A DNA stretch of 36,951 nt from Gammaproteobacteria bacterium. GTDB taxonomy: Bacteria; Pseudomonadota; Gammaproteobacteria; Arenicellales; Poriferihabitantaceae. A model generated the notes under the pieces. The model was given only the letters and a program-made list of their open reading frames with translations. It was not told the DNA's origin and ran no database searches. The stretch is taken from contig JAALKB010000007.1 of the NCBI GenBank assembly GCA_011088265.1, forward strand, positions 1 to 36,951, read 5' to 3'. Shown one piece after another: positions 1-11,597 of this stretch (the first letter of the stretch is position 1; every line of letters starts with the position of its first letter). Made by a program: the position numbers and the translations under genes.

Positions 1-839
1 GCACTTCGGAAACCTGGCGAAGTCTCTTTTTACGGGAGCCAGGGGTGTGCCACTGACAATGAATATCGTTTTCGCCGCTTTAGTTCGAGCAGAATGCAGC
101 CATGCCTTAAATCCAGCAAATTGTTCTTCTGAAACCATGGTTTGTGCACCGTGTCGCCCTTTTGGGTCTCGTTCTAACCGGGTATCAAAAACAAAAAAGG
201 GGCAATCAAGACTGGAGAACTCATGCCAGATATGCTTAAAATCCTTCCATCCCGTTGCTGCGAGGGTCAGATAGCGATAAGCCTCCTGTTTGGCGGATTC
301 AAGTTTTTTAAGATCATCCAGATCTTCTGTTTCCCCATCCCAATTGTTTTCGATCTCATGATCGTCATTGGCGAAGTACGTGGGAACATTGGAAAATACA
401 CGCTTGGCGAATCTCTCTTCCCCATTAAGAGCATTTCGGTAACTGCCCTTAAATTGTTCATATTTTGAGTTGGGATCACAGAAGTCTGCAGTAGCATCTG
501 CGTAGATAATGTCTCCCACAATAAGTAGATGATCGATACCTGGGTAGCGGTTAATGTTGCTGCCCTGATTTCCTGGACCCTGATCCTCTAAGGTCTTTAA
601 ACGTTTACCTTCCAGCTGCTGATCACTTTCGATATGTTGAAAAATAGCGTTAAAGACTGAGTCTGATCGACTTCGATCGAATTGGGTGCCGGGATATAGA
701 CAGGAACCAACGATAAAGGAGAGTCTATTTTTGTAACTTTGCGGTTCGTTTCTAAAAATCCTCTGGAACCAGGGAAATGTCATCCACTTGTAACTAGATG
801 TTCTTCGCTGGCGGTCTCGATCTAAAGGGGTTAATTTAC

Positions 840-843
<4 letters not shown>
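1..843 (-). CDS. PhoD-like metallophosphatase, C-terminus beyond window
   Basis: The frame opens with ATG at 843 and stays open for 281 codons to the window edge, so the protein is cut off there. Visible motifs fit the PhoD-like (alkaline phosphatase D) metallophosphatase family: IVGSCLYPGTQFDR near residue 45, GDIIYADATADF near residue 112, and YFANDDHEIENNW near residue 163, which matches the DDHE metal-ligand block. FVFDTRLERD and IFIVSGTPLAP follow. These enzymes hydrolyse phosphate mono- or diesters with a binuclear metal centre. No signal peptide is seen, so it is probably cytoplasmic. Its ATG overlaps the stop of the upstream hydrolase gene as ATGA, implying translational coupling and one operon. 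The family call is firm; the substrate is unknown, although the neighbours suggest a lipid or steroid-like compound. Confidence 0.82.
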
Positions 844-4039
<3,196 letters not shown>

Positions 4040-5764
4040 CTAGGGTTCCGAGGGTTGTTGAAATACGGTTGATAGTTCATCCGGAAATGCTTTCCATCCG
4101 GGGTTTGGGAAATATTTTCCGCCATCGAAGCCTTTCTTCTCAACGGCCTTGAAACACTCGTGCAGGGTTTCGAAGTAGTTGCCCGTTGTCTCCGCTTTCG
4201 CCGATTTTCGTCCATCACGAGCCTTGGGGATTCGTGTCGGAAATATCTGTCCGGTTTTGTTTGCAGATAAGCGATATTTGGGTTCGTCATGACCCATCAC
4301 AAGGAGTATCTGACTGTGTCTGGCGAGATCGTTGGAGACCGCAAGAGGGTCTTTATCCTTATTCTTTTTATGCCAGGCTGAAGGTCTGTTATTCGCATAA
4401 CGACCCATCAGGCTTTGAGTGGTGATGACTTCTTTCCAAATCCGGGTGAGAACATAAGGAATGGTGCCGTCTTCCAAAGTAATAAAAGACGTATGGTCGT
4501 TGGAACCGTTATGGCGTTTGTTAGTGAGTTTCGGAATACTAATCCTGGCTTTACCGATAATGGTGGGCCCTGGAAAAGCAAAATCGGCGTGCGGGTCTTC
4601 TTCCGCATCTAATGTCTTTCCGGCTACTTTACTTACTGCTTCAACTGGAGCCTTTTGACCGACACCAAATAGCATCACATCTCCGTTGGTAGAGAAATTT
4701 TCCCCTAGCCGGGGAGAGGGGCAGAAAGTGAGGCCCCCGTCCCCTGCTGGATTCGACTCCTGAGCGGAGCGGTGCAAAATTTCGGTACTCCCTATAGAGC
4801 CCGCAGCAAGAATGACCCGGTTGGCGACGACGTGAAATTGTTTTTTCTCATCGTGAGAAAAACAGCAGGTTACTATCCATTTTTCATTGTTGTCCTCGAT
4901 TTTTGGCGCAACGTGGAGGACTTTGACGCCAGTATATATCTCCGTCCCGAACTGTTTGGCCATTGGCCAGATATTAAGATTGAGAGATCCCTTGGCGCCG
5001 GAGTGACAGCCAGTTACGCAGTTTCCGCAACTATTACAGGGGCGATGGTTGACAGTTTGTGCATTTGGTTTTCCGAAATTAATGGTAAGAGGTGCTTTTT
5101 CTATTTCAGATTCGTCCGCACCCAGTGCCTGGGCCAGTTTTCCCATCGCCTGAAATTTGGGCTTTTCCAGATTATATTCCTGCACCGAAAGCAGTTTTCT
5201 AACCATTTCCGAGGCGGGTTTCAGTGCTTCATGCCAGGATTTAGGTGTGCGGAAGTCGTCCCTGAGACCATCCGAAAAAATGGGGTTGGGCCACTTTTTA
5301 AGAACCGACGGCGATGGATCCAGTGCGACATTCGCATTGATGAGCGAGGTACCGCCGAGTCCACTACCGGTTACGGTGCTAATCCCTTTTCCCTGACGAA
5401 TATCCCAAAGCCCACTTTGGCCTGGATCCGGCCGGGCCATGGGGCCTCTGGGTTCCATTTGGCTATAGCAGATATATGCAGGTGTATCGTCTACTGATGC
5501 TGGAAAATCCTCTGGTAGATACTCCTTGCCTTTCTCGAAAACGACGACCTTCTTTTGCCCAGTGGGCTGATGTCCCGTAAATCCATTTTCATGATAGTGA
5601 TTTGAAATAGCAAAAGCAGACATGGCAGCCCCGTAGCCAGAACCGACAATTAATGTGTCGATCAAGGCCGCGGTTTTTGGCTGGTTTCTGGTATCTGTTC
5701 TTCGTTTATCAACGTATTCCCTGTTAACCAATTGTTCGATTGGTTCGGACAACCAAAAACTCAT
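4040..5764 (-). CDS. GMC oxidoreductase N-terminal part (cholesterol-oxidase-like)
   Basis: This is the FAD-dependent alcohol/sterol oxidoreductase half of the fusion. Near residue 38 is the dinucleotide-binding motif LIVGSGYGAAMSAFA. GSGLGGTSLINANVALDP, near residue 131, is the GMC FAD/active-site block. CNSCGNCVTGCHSGAK is the Cys-rich motif seen in the cholesterol-oxidase-like and ferredoxin-like GMC subgroup, and ILAAGSIGSTEIL is the second GMC signature. There is no signal peptide, so it probably acts in the cytoplasm or at the inner face of the membrane. It ends at TAG 4042-4040 (CCTAGGG context), but the same frame continues into the missing C-terminal GMC signature. The intact product with the hydrolase would be about 1640 residues. 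The start lies 27 bases after the response regulator stop, consistent with an operon. Confidence 0.85.
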   Translation of the reverse strand: MSFWLSEPIEQLVNREYVDKRRTDTRNQPKTAALIDTLIVGSGYGAAMSAFAISNHYHENGFTGHQPTGQKKVVVFEKGKEYLPEDFPASVDDTPAYICYSQMEPRGPMARPDPGQSGLWDIRQGKGISTVTGSGLGGTSLINANVALDPSPSVLKKWPNPIFSDGLRDDFRTPKSWHEALKPASEMVRKLLSVQEYNLEKPKFQAMGKLAQALGADESEIEKAPLTINFGKPNAQTVNHRPCNSCGNCVTGCHSGAKGSLNLNIWPMAKQFGTEIYTGVKVLHVAPKIEDNNEKWIVTCCFSHDEKKQFHVVANRVILAAGSIGSTEILHRSAQESNPAGDGGLTFCPSPRLGENFSTNGDVMLFGVGQKAPVEAVSKVAGKTLDAEEDPHADFAFPGPTIIGKARISIPKLTNKRHNGSNDHTSFITLEDGTIPYVLTRIWKEVITTQSLMGRYANNRPSAWHKKNKDKDPLAVSNDLARHSQILLVMGHDEPKYRLSANKTGQIFPTRIPKARDGRKSAKAETTGNYFETLHECFKAVEKKGFDGGKYFPNPGWKAFPDELSTVFQQPSEP

Positions 5765-5791
5765 AGATGGCCGTCCTGATGCACTGTGGTG

Positions 5792-5992
5792 TCATTCATC
5801 CTTTTTCTCGTGGGGTGTTATTGGGTCTGAGGTCATACCCAGCATTGCGGTGTAATAAACTGTTTCTGTTCGACTTGTTGTATTCAAGGCTCTCATTACA
5901 GCAGAAACATGGGTTTTAACTGTATTCTCTGAAATGAACAGGGCCTCTCCTATTTCCCGGTTTGATTTGCCTTCGACGATCAACCTGAGCAC
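5792..5992 (-). CDS. LuxR-type HTH output domain, separated from its receiver by a TAG
   Basis: This 66-codon segment holds a complete LuxR/FixJ HTH: VLRLIVEGKSNREIGEALF followed by SENTVKTHVSAVMRAL. It continues in the same frame as the receiver domain after TAG 5995-5993. The family consensus before the stop is LTxRQxEVL or LTxRQxQVL, which here reads LSDRQL-stop-VLRL. A CAG codon (Gln) in CTCCAGGTG would become CTCTAGGTG by one C-to-T change inside a CCAGG site. The fragment has no plausible start of its own with a ribosome binding site. I read 5792-6481 as one response regulator of about 229 residues. Confidence 0.75.
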   Translation of the reverse strand: MLRLIVEGKSNREIGEALFISENTVKTHVSAVMRALNTTSRTETVYYTAMLGMTSDPITPHEKKDE

Positions 5993-6481
5993 CTAGAGCT
6001 GTCTATCCGACAGAATCCCTTCCAGTTTTCTGAATCCATCGCTATATCCGCTTTCATCAAGGTGTCGCTCTACCTGGGCATTTCGCCCCGATTGCATGGC
6101 AATGGATGGTAGATAAACGCCACCAGCTAATACTAGTCTCATGGCAAGGATCAGAATTTCGTGGGAGGATGATTTGGGAATAAATCCCATCGCCCCTGAA
6201 TCGATTGCCAATCGAATCAGACTTGGACTATCTTCTCCCGAGAACACCACAATGGGAATGTCGCTTCTTAGGTTTTTAACGGCAGCCAATGCTGCCATAT
6301 GCTTTTTCCCTGGCAAATTAAGATCAAGCAAAATTAGATCGAAGTTTTGATGGGAGAGTAGCTCGATCGCTCCTTCGCAACTGTCAGCTTCAGTAATGAC
6401 TGTCTTACTTTCCAGGCTCTTCAGTAAGTATTTCATTCCCTCTCGGAAAAGAGAGTGATCATCGACCAATAGTATGTTCAA
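5993..6481 (-). CDS. Response regulator receiver domain, NarL/FixJ type
   Basis: The receiver domain starts MNILLVDDHSLFREGM, has acidic pocket residues Asp7 and Asp8, the phosphoacceptor Asp53 in LILLDLNLPG, the switch residue in VVFSGED and the conserved Lys in GFIPKSSS. The start codon is TTG at 6481; an upstream ATG frame closes at once, so TTG is the best start. The reading frame breaks at TAG 5995-5993 between receiver and DNA-binding domain. No histidine kinase lies in the window. Because it sits just upstream of, and codirectional with, the GMC-hydrolase-PhoD genes, it probably controls them. If the TAG is real, the protein would be a stand-alone receiver without DNA binding. Confidence 0.85.
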   Translation of the reverse strand: MNILLVDDHSLFREGMKYLLKSLESKTVITEADSCEGAIELLSHQNFDLILLDLNLPGKKHMAALAAVKNLRSDIPIVVFSGEDSPSLIRLAIDSGAMGFIPKSSSHEILILAMRLVLAGGVYLPSIAMQSGRNAQVERHLDESGYSDGFRKLEGILSDRQL

Positions 6482-7075
6482 TTTAGTTTCTCTATGTTCA
6501 TCTAATTTGTTTTGGCAAGTACTACCAGACTAGTGTCTGGTTGAAAAATCCACTTTGTTCCGGGTGTTTCTCGTTCTGGGTCTCAATTGGTGTTTTTATA
6601 AAGTGGTCGCTTCAATGCGTCGTCTATAATCCGCCAGCAATGGAATCCGCCGGCAATGGTATTTATTTTCGTGGTAATCCTTTTTGTATTGTCAACAAAT
6701 ATTATCCTGTTGCCCTAGAGAGAGATTCAAACAACTCATTACCGTCGGTTGTTCGACTTTATGGTAGGAATATTAACCCGAACGGGTTTTTAGGAATGTG
6801 AAAATTACCACACTTTTGTCGATCAGCTGACGTTTCTTTAGCTTGGGTGCCAGTAGATCGAGATCTTCGGTCTTCTTAATAGTGGTTGATGGGTCGCAAT
6901 ATCGTGATAGGAGGGTAATTTAGCCTATTCCCTGTTTACACAGGCATTAGAAGACGAGCGCTTGGGGTCTAAAACCCGGTTAGGATTATTAGCGTTGCCA
7001 GCCCGCTTGAGTCGTAGCAGTTGGTTGGAGAGGCCCCTGGTCGCTATGGGGTTTTTATAATCAGCTGAGACCGGT
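6482..7075. other. Intergenic region, promoter side of the response regulator operon
   Basis: This stretch of about 590 bases has no convincing gene. Open frames here lack family motifs and ribosome binding sites. It should hold the minus-strand promoter of the response regulator operon, but I see no strong consensus -35/-10 pair, operator palindrome or RNA gene. Confidence 0.4.
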
Positions 7076-7408
7076 TTAGTGAGCGTCAGCCGGATTGGTA
7101 GAGTGGCTAATCAGCTCCAATGTTTCTTCTATTTTGAGTCTTCTCGCCATTTCATTGTATTCATCAACGATACTCCCGGCATCTCTTACCAGTTTGCTCA
7201 TATACCCGGCTGGATTTCGAAGTTCCCAATGCTCCGGTGCAATAATCAGTCTGCCATCTCTTTGTTCATTCTGTAAAACCCCCGGGGAACACCAGATTTC
7301 TTTTCCATCTTCGTCTTCATGAAAAAACCAGAGTCCTTCTGCTTCCGCCTGTTCCATCATGGGTCCGAGACTGGTCACAATGACCTGTTCGAGTATTTGT
7401 GCTGTCAT
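7076..7408 (-). CDS. Small conserved-looking protein of unknown function
   Basis: This is a 110-residue acidic soluble protein starting at ATG 7408. It has no signal peptide, no membrane segment and no motif I recognise. Features that suggest a real gene are balanced amino-acid use, a compact run EGLWFFHEDEDGKEIWCSP, then GRLIIAPEHWELRNPAGY and a charged helical C-terminus ending near LELISH. It stands alone between two intergenic stretches and is codirectional with the acetyltransferase upstream of it, about 330 bases away. I cannot assign a function. Confidence 0.6.
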   Translation of the reverse strand: MTAQILEQVIVTSLGPMMEQAEAEGLWFFHEDEDGKEIWCSPGVLQNEQRDGRLIIAPEHWELRNPAGYMSKLVRDAGSIVDEYNEMARRLKIEETLELISHSTNPADAH

Positions 7409-7737
7409 TTTACGTTCCTCACTAGTCGTTTAATATTCTTCGGGATCGTTTTGGACCAGGCATCGGTCGATGTAAACCCCGCCCAACCATGAGACAGTTG
7501 AGTCATCAATGGTTGAGTACACTATAGAACAAGCCCACCGTTTTAGTCAAAGTACGGTGGGCTGGAGTGTTTGAATGTGTACTGAAAGATGATTAGTGAA
7601 GCGTGTATCAAATTTTTTGTATATAGGTCTATTTCGGATTCGTCTTTGCGTCCATACATCTACACATCTCTGGTTTCAGGCCACCGCGAACTCCTTTAGG
7701 TTTAGAACCTGGGTTGTGTGTTACTACTTTGGGTTTC
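7409..7737. other. Intergenic region with a strong hairpin
   Basis: There is no gene here. The main feature is a perfect 10-bp inverted repeat at 7532-7541 and 7554-7563. A second, weaker pair (CAACCAT / ATGGTTG) lies near 7479-7507. The region lies 3' of the acetyltransferase and 5' of the 110-residue protein, so it should contain a terminator and a promoter for the minus strand. Confidence 0.5.
7532..7563 (-). terminator. Possible terminator hairpin after the acetyltransferase
   Basis: AGCCCACCGT and ACGGTGGGCT form a perfect 10-bp GC-rich stem with a 12-base loop. On the minus strand, downstream of the acetyltransferase stop at 7738, it is followed by TGTTCTATAG. That is only weakly U-rich, so Rho-independent termination is plausible but not certain. 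It could also be a mobile-type palindromic repeat. Confidence 0.4.
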
Positions 7738-8214
7738 TCAATGGTGGAAGCGTGTTGAAGGTTTTAGCTCCTCATACATTAAATAGTGGGTTTCCTCCAT
7801 ACCAACATTTTCATATACTTTTTGTGCGACAGTGTTTTCCCGTTCGACATATAGTCGGTATCCGCAGACATCCCTGGTGGTTTCAGCTAACTCCTTGACC
7901 TTCTGGTAAAGCTTGCGATAGATACCTTGCTTTCGCCACTTTTTTCTTACATATACACTTTGTATCCACCAGAATACGCCATTTCTCCAGTCGCTCCATT
8001 CTTTGGTCACCATCAATGAGGCCAGAATTTCTCCCTCGTCCTCTGCCACCAAATAGAAACCGAGATTGTCATCTTCAATCATGCGATTGACCCCCGCCAG
8101 TATGACTTCTGGAATTAATCGAATATTCTCGGTTTCCAATGCCATATTTCTATTAAAGCTGGCCAGCATTTCTGCATCCCTGGGAAGGGCTAGTCGGATT
8201 TTAATTGTGGGCAT
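7738..8214 (-). CDS. GNAT-family N-acetyltransferase
   Basis: This 158-residue protein has the GNAT fold: beta-strand start IKIRLALPRDAEMLASFNR; a central block FWWIQSVYVRKKWRKQGI, which contains the acetyl-CoA pyrophosphate-binding motif A (R-x-x-Q-G-I/x); and a C-terminal LYVERENTVAQKVYENVGM motif B typical of GNATs. The length is normal for a single-domain member. It transfers acetyl from acetyl-CoA to an amine; the acceptor is unknown. The start is ATG 8214. It appears to be its own transcription unit, between a clear terminator upstream (8366-8390) and a hairpin downstream. Confidence 0.88.
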   Translation of the reverse strand: MPTIKIRLALPRDAEMLASFNRNMALETENIRLIPEVILAGVNRMIEDDNLGFYLVAEDEGEILASLMVTKEWSDWRNGVFWWIQSVYVRKKWRKQGIYRKLYQKVKELAETTRDVCGYRLYVERENTVAQKVYENVGMEETHYLMYEELKPSTRFHH

Positions 8215-8620
8215 AGTTGATAGGAGTTTGACGTTGTGTTGTTGGTTCTCTGGATGGTCTAATGCACCAATACTTATGAGATACTTATGAAACGCTTATG
8301 AACTCTATCACACCGCGTTGTATGATTTTCGAGGAGACTCTGAAATGTTTTGTCAAAAGACAGATAAAAAAAGCCCGCTCGGCGCGGGCTAAAACGAGGA
8401 TATAATTACAAGGTGTAGACTGCGATAGAATTGTTACATAAATGGTGGGAATGACAATAACGGGATATTAGTGGAATACTAGTGGGGTAATTGGCCCGAC
8501 TGATTTTTAGTATAGTATTTTTTAGTACAGTATTAGGGAACCGATTTCCCAAAATCAATCTTTAGTTCCTCTTCCTAATTTTTCTCCAGGTAATTTTCCT
8601 CTAGCCAATTGCCCTCCAGG
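8215..8620. other. Intergenic region with a terminator and two 15-base tandem repeats
   Basis: There is no intact gene. On the minus strand it holds, in order: a 15-base-period repeat continuing from the YHS gene's 3' end (8569-8628), a second two-copy repeat of TTTTTAGTAYAGTATT near 8504-8534, the Rho-independent terminator at 8366-8390, and about 150 bases that should contain the acetyltransferase promoter. Confidence 0.5.
8366..8390 (-). terminator. Rho-independent terminator of the YHS-domain gene
   Basis: On the minus strand the sequence is AGCCCGC, a 5-base loop, GCGGGCT, and then a run of T (A-run 8366-8372 on the plus strand). The 7-bp GC-rich stem with adjoining U-tract is a standard intrinsic terminator, in the right place about 230 bases after the YHS gene. 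Confidence 0.8.
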
Positions 8621-8628
8621 TCAATCGT
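8569..8628 (-). repeat. 15-bp degenerate tandem repeat at the 3' end of the YHS gene
   Basis: Four units of about 15 bases lie end to end. On the coding (minus) strand they read CTGGAAGACGATTGAC, CTGGAGGGCAATTGG, CTAGAGGAAAATTAC and CTGGAGAAAAATTAG. The first has one extra base, which creates the annotated TGA stop. Without it the frame would continue as LEGNW-LEENY-LEKN and end at TAG (plus-strand 8575-8577). Confidence 0.65.
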
Positions 8629-9091
8629 CTTCCAGAACCTTTGGCCAGTTTTTATCTGCTCCAGAGATATGTAATTCCCGATTAGTGTTCCACTGAGTCT
8701 GCACCTCAGCATCGTAGTTCAAATACAGTTTGTCATTGAGTACGGTCCAATGCTGGGGGTCGCCTTTATAGAGATTGCCTTCGTAGACTGCCCAGGCGCA
8801 ATATCCACCGTATTGGGGTGCATATTTTTCAGGAGAAGCCTGGAATGCTTCAAGGTTTTCCATGGAAGAAAAGTACCAATCTGCGCCACTATATTCAGTT
8901 TGGTATTCATCTTTGCCTTCTACTGGTTTTGATTCAGTGAAATAGGCCACTACATCATAACCACCAGCGCCTGCGTTACTAAACAGTGTCGTATAGATTG
9001 GGTCTGCGGCAGCGAAAACACCGGTTGACATAAGGAGTCCGGTCATTGAGATTAATGTGGTTCGAAAGTGCCTTAACATTGCGTTTACCAT
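8621..9091 (-). CDS. Exported YHS-domain protein
   Basis: An N-terminal Sec-type signal peptide of about 27 residues ends near GVFAAADP and directs export. The mature part is a YHS domain: GYDVVAYFTESKPVEG, YSGADWYFSSMENLEAF, SPEKYAPQYGGYCAWAV with the conserved Cys, and a final block DPQHWTVLNDKLYLNYD. YHS proteins of this type are periplasmic and thought to bind metal. Start could be ATG 9091 or the next Met (residue 5, 9079); neither has a good ribosome binding site. The C-terminus is probably not original: an extra base in a 15-base repeat creates the stop, and the frame otherwise adds an LE-rich pentapeptide tail. A terminator follows. Confidence 0.87.
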   Translation of the reverse strand: MVNAMLRHFRTTLISMTGLLMSTGVFAAADPIYTTLFSNAGAGGYDVVAYFTESKPVEGKDEYQTEYSGADWYFSSMENLEAFQASPEKYAPQYGGYCAWAVYEGNLYKGDPQHWTVLNDKLYLNYDAEVQTQWNTNRELHISGADKNWPKVLEDD

Positions 9092-9327
9092 TGTGGGGTT
9101 AATATCAATGATGAGTCATACTCTTGCTCATCGACAATTTTCAGAATGATAGCCAGCTTGTGAAAACGGCATCAAACTTTTGTATTTAATGCAGACTGAA
9201 GGGGTGAAAATAAGTTCAAAATAAAGAAATATTTTTTCGATTAAGCAAAATCTTATTTGACCTTGGGACAACAATTAAGAAAGGAAAATAAGAAAGGAAA
9301 ATATCGATCAAAGGTTTGCCAAAAAAG

Positions 9328-9843
9328 TCAATTTTCATTGCTCTCGTCATTCGTGGATGGCTGGATAGAAGTGAACACAGCGGAGAAGTCCTTGTGACCA
9401 TTTCCCTGATCACTAAATGATTGATAGATTTGTTTTGCGACGGTTGCTGTCTGGAGGTTCAGATTGGCATTTTTTGCGGCATTTAAAGCCAAATTCATAT
9501 CTTTTAACATAAGCCCTGTCGAGAAGCCGGGTTGATAATCATTACTCGAGGGAGATGTTGGCACGATGTTGGGTATGGGGCAAAATGTTGTGAGTGAAAA
9601 ACAATTCCCGGAAGACTGTGTTGCTACTTCAAATAGTTTCTCGCTGGTCAGTCCACAATGTTGTGCTAGTTTGAAACCTTCTGCCACGGAAGCCATCTGG
9701 ATTCCCAGCATCATGTTATTACACATTTTCGCTGCTTGTCCCATGCCCCCTTCACCACAATGAATAGTGGATTCCCCCATGGCATCAAAAAGTGCGGAGG
9801 CGGCTTTTATATGCTCTGGACTTCCCCCCACCATGAACGTCAA
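9328..9843 (-). CDS. mmsB: 3-hydroxyisobutyrate dehydrogenase-like, C-terminal part (frameshifted)
   Basis: This is the C-terminal half of an MmsB/beta-hydroxyacid dehydrogenase. It opens in the middle of the conserved NGTLTFMVGGS block and contains GMGQAAKMCNNMMLGIQMAS, with the catalytic Lys in the expected K-x-x-x-N helix. It then has the substrate-side region FSTGLMLKDMNLAL. The upstream fragment joins it through one missing base near 9876: with GTTTCC in place of GTTCC the frame reads APVSGGTVGAANGTLTF, exactly the family motif. So 9328-10253 is one gene of about 308 residues and this fragment's ATG is internal. The last residues (DESNEN) are variable. Confidence 0.82.
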   Translation of the reverse strand: MTFMVGGSPEHIKAASALFDAMGESTIHCGEGGMGQAAKMCNNMMLGIQMASVAEGFKLAQHCGLTSEKLFEVATQSSGNCFSLTTFCPIPNIVPTSPSSNDYQPGFSTGLMLKDMNLALNAAKNANLNLQTATVAKQIYQSFSDQGNGHKDFSAVFTSIQPSTNDESNEN

Positions 9844-10253
9844 CGTACCATTTGCTGCGCCGACAGTGCCTCCGGAACCGGAGCATCTAGCATGGAAAAC
9901 CCCTGTGACTGCACAATTTGATGAAGTTCCTTTGCATCTGTTAAGTCAATGGTGGAGCAATCAATCAAAATAGATTGAGTGGGTTCGAGCGGTAACACGT
10001 GATTCTGATAAACATCCTTTACCTCAACACTGGTTGGGAGCATGGTCAGAATGGCATCGGCATTCTCTATTGCTTGCGCATGACTGTGACACTTGTGAAC
10101 ACCCTGGGGGACCAAGGCATCCAGTTTTTCTTCCACGAGATCATAAGCTTTGACAGAAAACCCGGCTTTGACTAGGTTTAAAGACATGGGTGCGCCCATG
10201 TTACCGGTTCCGATGATGGCGATTGTTTTCATTGTTTTGTTGAAGCTTTTCAT
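9840..10253 (-). CDS. mmsB: 3-hydroxyisobutyrate dehydrogenase-like, N-terminal part (frameshifted)
   Basis: This is the NAD(P)-binding half: IAIIGTGNMGAPMSLNLVKAGF is a canonical Rossmann start, followed by ILTMLP and LIDCSTIDLTDAKEL (the DxST motif of the family). Homology runs to MLDAPV and then breaks at a lost base, after which the frame closes in TGA. The enzyme class oxidises 3-hydroxyisobutyrate or related 3-hydroxyacids with NAD+. Start could be ATG 10253 or ATG 10232 (MKTIAIIG); the second begins right at the conserved domain. It is divergent from the GlxA-type regulator, and I cannot tie it to the methylamine genes beyond proximity. Confidence 0.82.
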   Translation of the reverse strand: MKSFNKTMKTIAIIGTGNMGAPMSLNLVKAGFSVKAYDLVEEKLDALVPQGVHKCHSHAQAIENADAILTMLPTSVEVKDVYQNHVLPLEPTQSILIDCSTIDLTDAKELHQIVQSQGFSMLDAPVPEALSAQQMVR

Positions 10254-10342
10254 TGAGCCCAGAGTACATTTAGACGGAATTTGGAAACGAGCATAAAACC
10301 CAGCGCGAATCCAGTCAATTCTGAGCTTTTTTGTTTAAGCGC

Positions 10343-10371
10343 TTGCGAGTAGGTCTCAACCTAATGATAAT
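10343..10371 (+). promoter_or_regulatory. Predicted sigma70 promoter of the GlxA-type regulator
   Basis: TTGCGA (10343-10348) and GATAAT (10366-10371) are separated by 17 bases and lie 30 bases before the ATG at 10401. An AGGA-like ribosome binding site sits in between. An AAGCGCTT palindrome overlaps the upstream side and could be an operator in this divergent intergenic region. Confidence 0.5.
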
Positions 10372-10400
10372 AGCAACACTATTTTCAGACAGGATATTTC

Positions 10401-11372
10401 ATGAGCCGCTCAGAGTATGGTCATGTTGTTGATGGTGCCCAAAAAAATGTTGGGTTCTTTCTTTCTGACTCGTTTAACATGCTTCCCTTTATTTCCGCTG
10501 TGGAGCCGCTGCGGATTGCGAATCGATTGTCTCGCAAACCCCTTTATCAATGGTCTATCATAAGCGAAGAAGGACAGGGAGTGGTGGCGTCTAATGGTAT
10601 GATGCAGACGGCTGATTATTCGGTGAACGATGTTCCTAAGTTATCCATGTTGATGATATGCGGGCCTTTTAAACCCAGTGATTTTAGTCATCGTCCCACT
10701 CTTGCGTGGCTAAAGCATGAGGCGCGACGCAATATCCTGATTGGGGGATTGGAAACGGGCTGTCACCTGCTTTCTCAAGCGGGGTTGCTCAATGGTTTGT
10801 ACTGCACGACTCACTGGGAAAATCTATCAGAATTTATTGAAACCTATCCCCAGGGGAAGGTATCAACGGATGTCTATGAAATTGATAGCAATCGGATTAC
10901 CTGTTCCGGTGGTGGGGCGTCAATGGACATGATGTTATACATTATCGAACAGCATCATGGTCATGAACTCGCATCTTCTGTCGCGGATAGCATGATTCAT
11001 CCCCACAGACGCGCCAAGGGGGAGCCCCAGCGTATGGGATTGGAAGCGAGAATTGGCATTAGTCACCCTGCCTTGCTGGAATGCATTGAGCTGATGGAAT
11101 CAAATATTGAACAACCCCTAACACCCAATGAGCTTGCTGATCTTATTGGCTTTTCGAAGCGGCAGTTGGAGCGCTTGTTCCGCCGTTATCTGAACACTAC
11201 CCCGGCTCGGTATTACCTGGACCTGCGTCTTGAAGTTGCAAGAGAAATGTTGGAAAAGAGCACGGCGAAGGTCATTGATATTGCCCTGATGTGCGGATTC
11301 AAATCGTCTGGACATTTTAGTAGTCGATACCTTTCGAGTTTCGGTGTCACCCCCCGGGAAACACGGAAATAA
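10401..11372 (+). CDS. GlxA-family AraC-type regulator, GbdR/CdhR-like
   Basis: This 323-residue regulator has an N-terminal DJ-1/PfpI-like domain (about residues 14-195) that starts VGFFLSDSFNMLPFISAVEPLR. It includes the GGLETGCHLLSQAGLLNG nucleophile-elbow-like loop and the CSGGGASMDMMLYII block. The C-terminal AraC/XylS DNA-binding domain (about 222-323) contains ELADLIGFSKRQLERLFRR and VIDIALMCGFKSSGHFSSRY. This architecture and wording match the GbdR/CdhR/GlxA group, whose members sense glycine betaine, dimethylglycine or carnitine in pseudomonads. Its place just before an MttB homolog and a dimethylglycine-dehydrogenase-like gene supports a role as their activator. The ligand is inferred. 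Confidence 0.88.
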   Translation: MSRSEYGHVVDGAQKNVGFFLSDSFNMLPFISAVEPLRIANRLSRKPLYQWSIISEEGQGVVASNGMMQTADYSVNDVPKLSMLMICGPFKPSDFSHRPTLAWLKHEARRNILIGGLETGCHLLSQAGLLNGLYCTTHWENLSEFIETYPQGKVSTDVYEIDSNRITCSGGGASMDMMLYIIEQHHGHELASSVADSMIHPHRRAKGEPQRMGLEARIGISHPALLECIELMESNIEQPLTPNELADLIGFSKRQLERLFRRYLNTTPARYYLDLRLEVAREMLEKSTAKVIDIALMCGFKSSGHFSSRYLSSFGVTPRETRK

Positions 11373-11597
11373 TCCTTGGTTGACGATGGTTGGATGTCAC
11401 GAGAATAGGACCCCATAATTCCTGGTTGTGATCCTGATAGCCTACCTGAGTCCCCTGATCACCAGATTTGAGATAATCACTGGATTAAAGCTGGGACGCG
11501 GAGAAAGAAGTTGAAGTCGTAAAGTCGGATTTATGACACCGCGGTTTGCCGGATACTATTGCAAATTTTTGTCATCAATCTTAAAGGTTTTGATACT

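Noticed and set aside
6541-6801. Open frame of 86 codons, plus strand
   Set aside because: No motif or ribosome binding site, and it lies in the likely promoter region of the response regulator operon.
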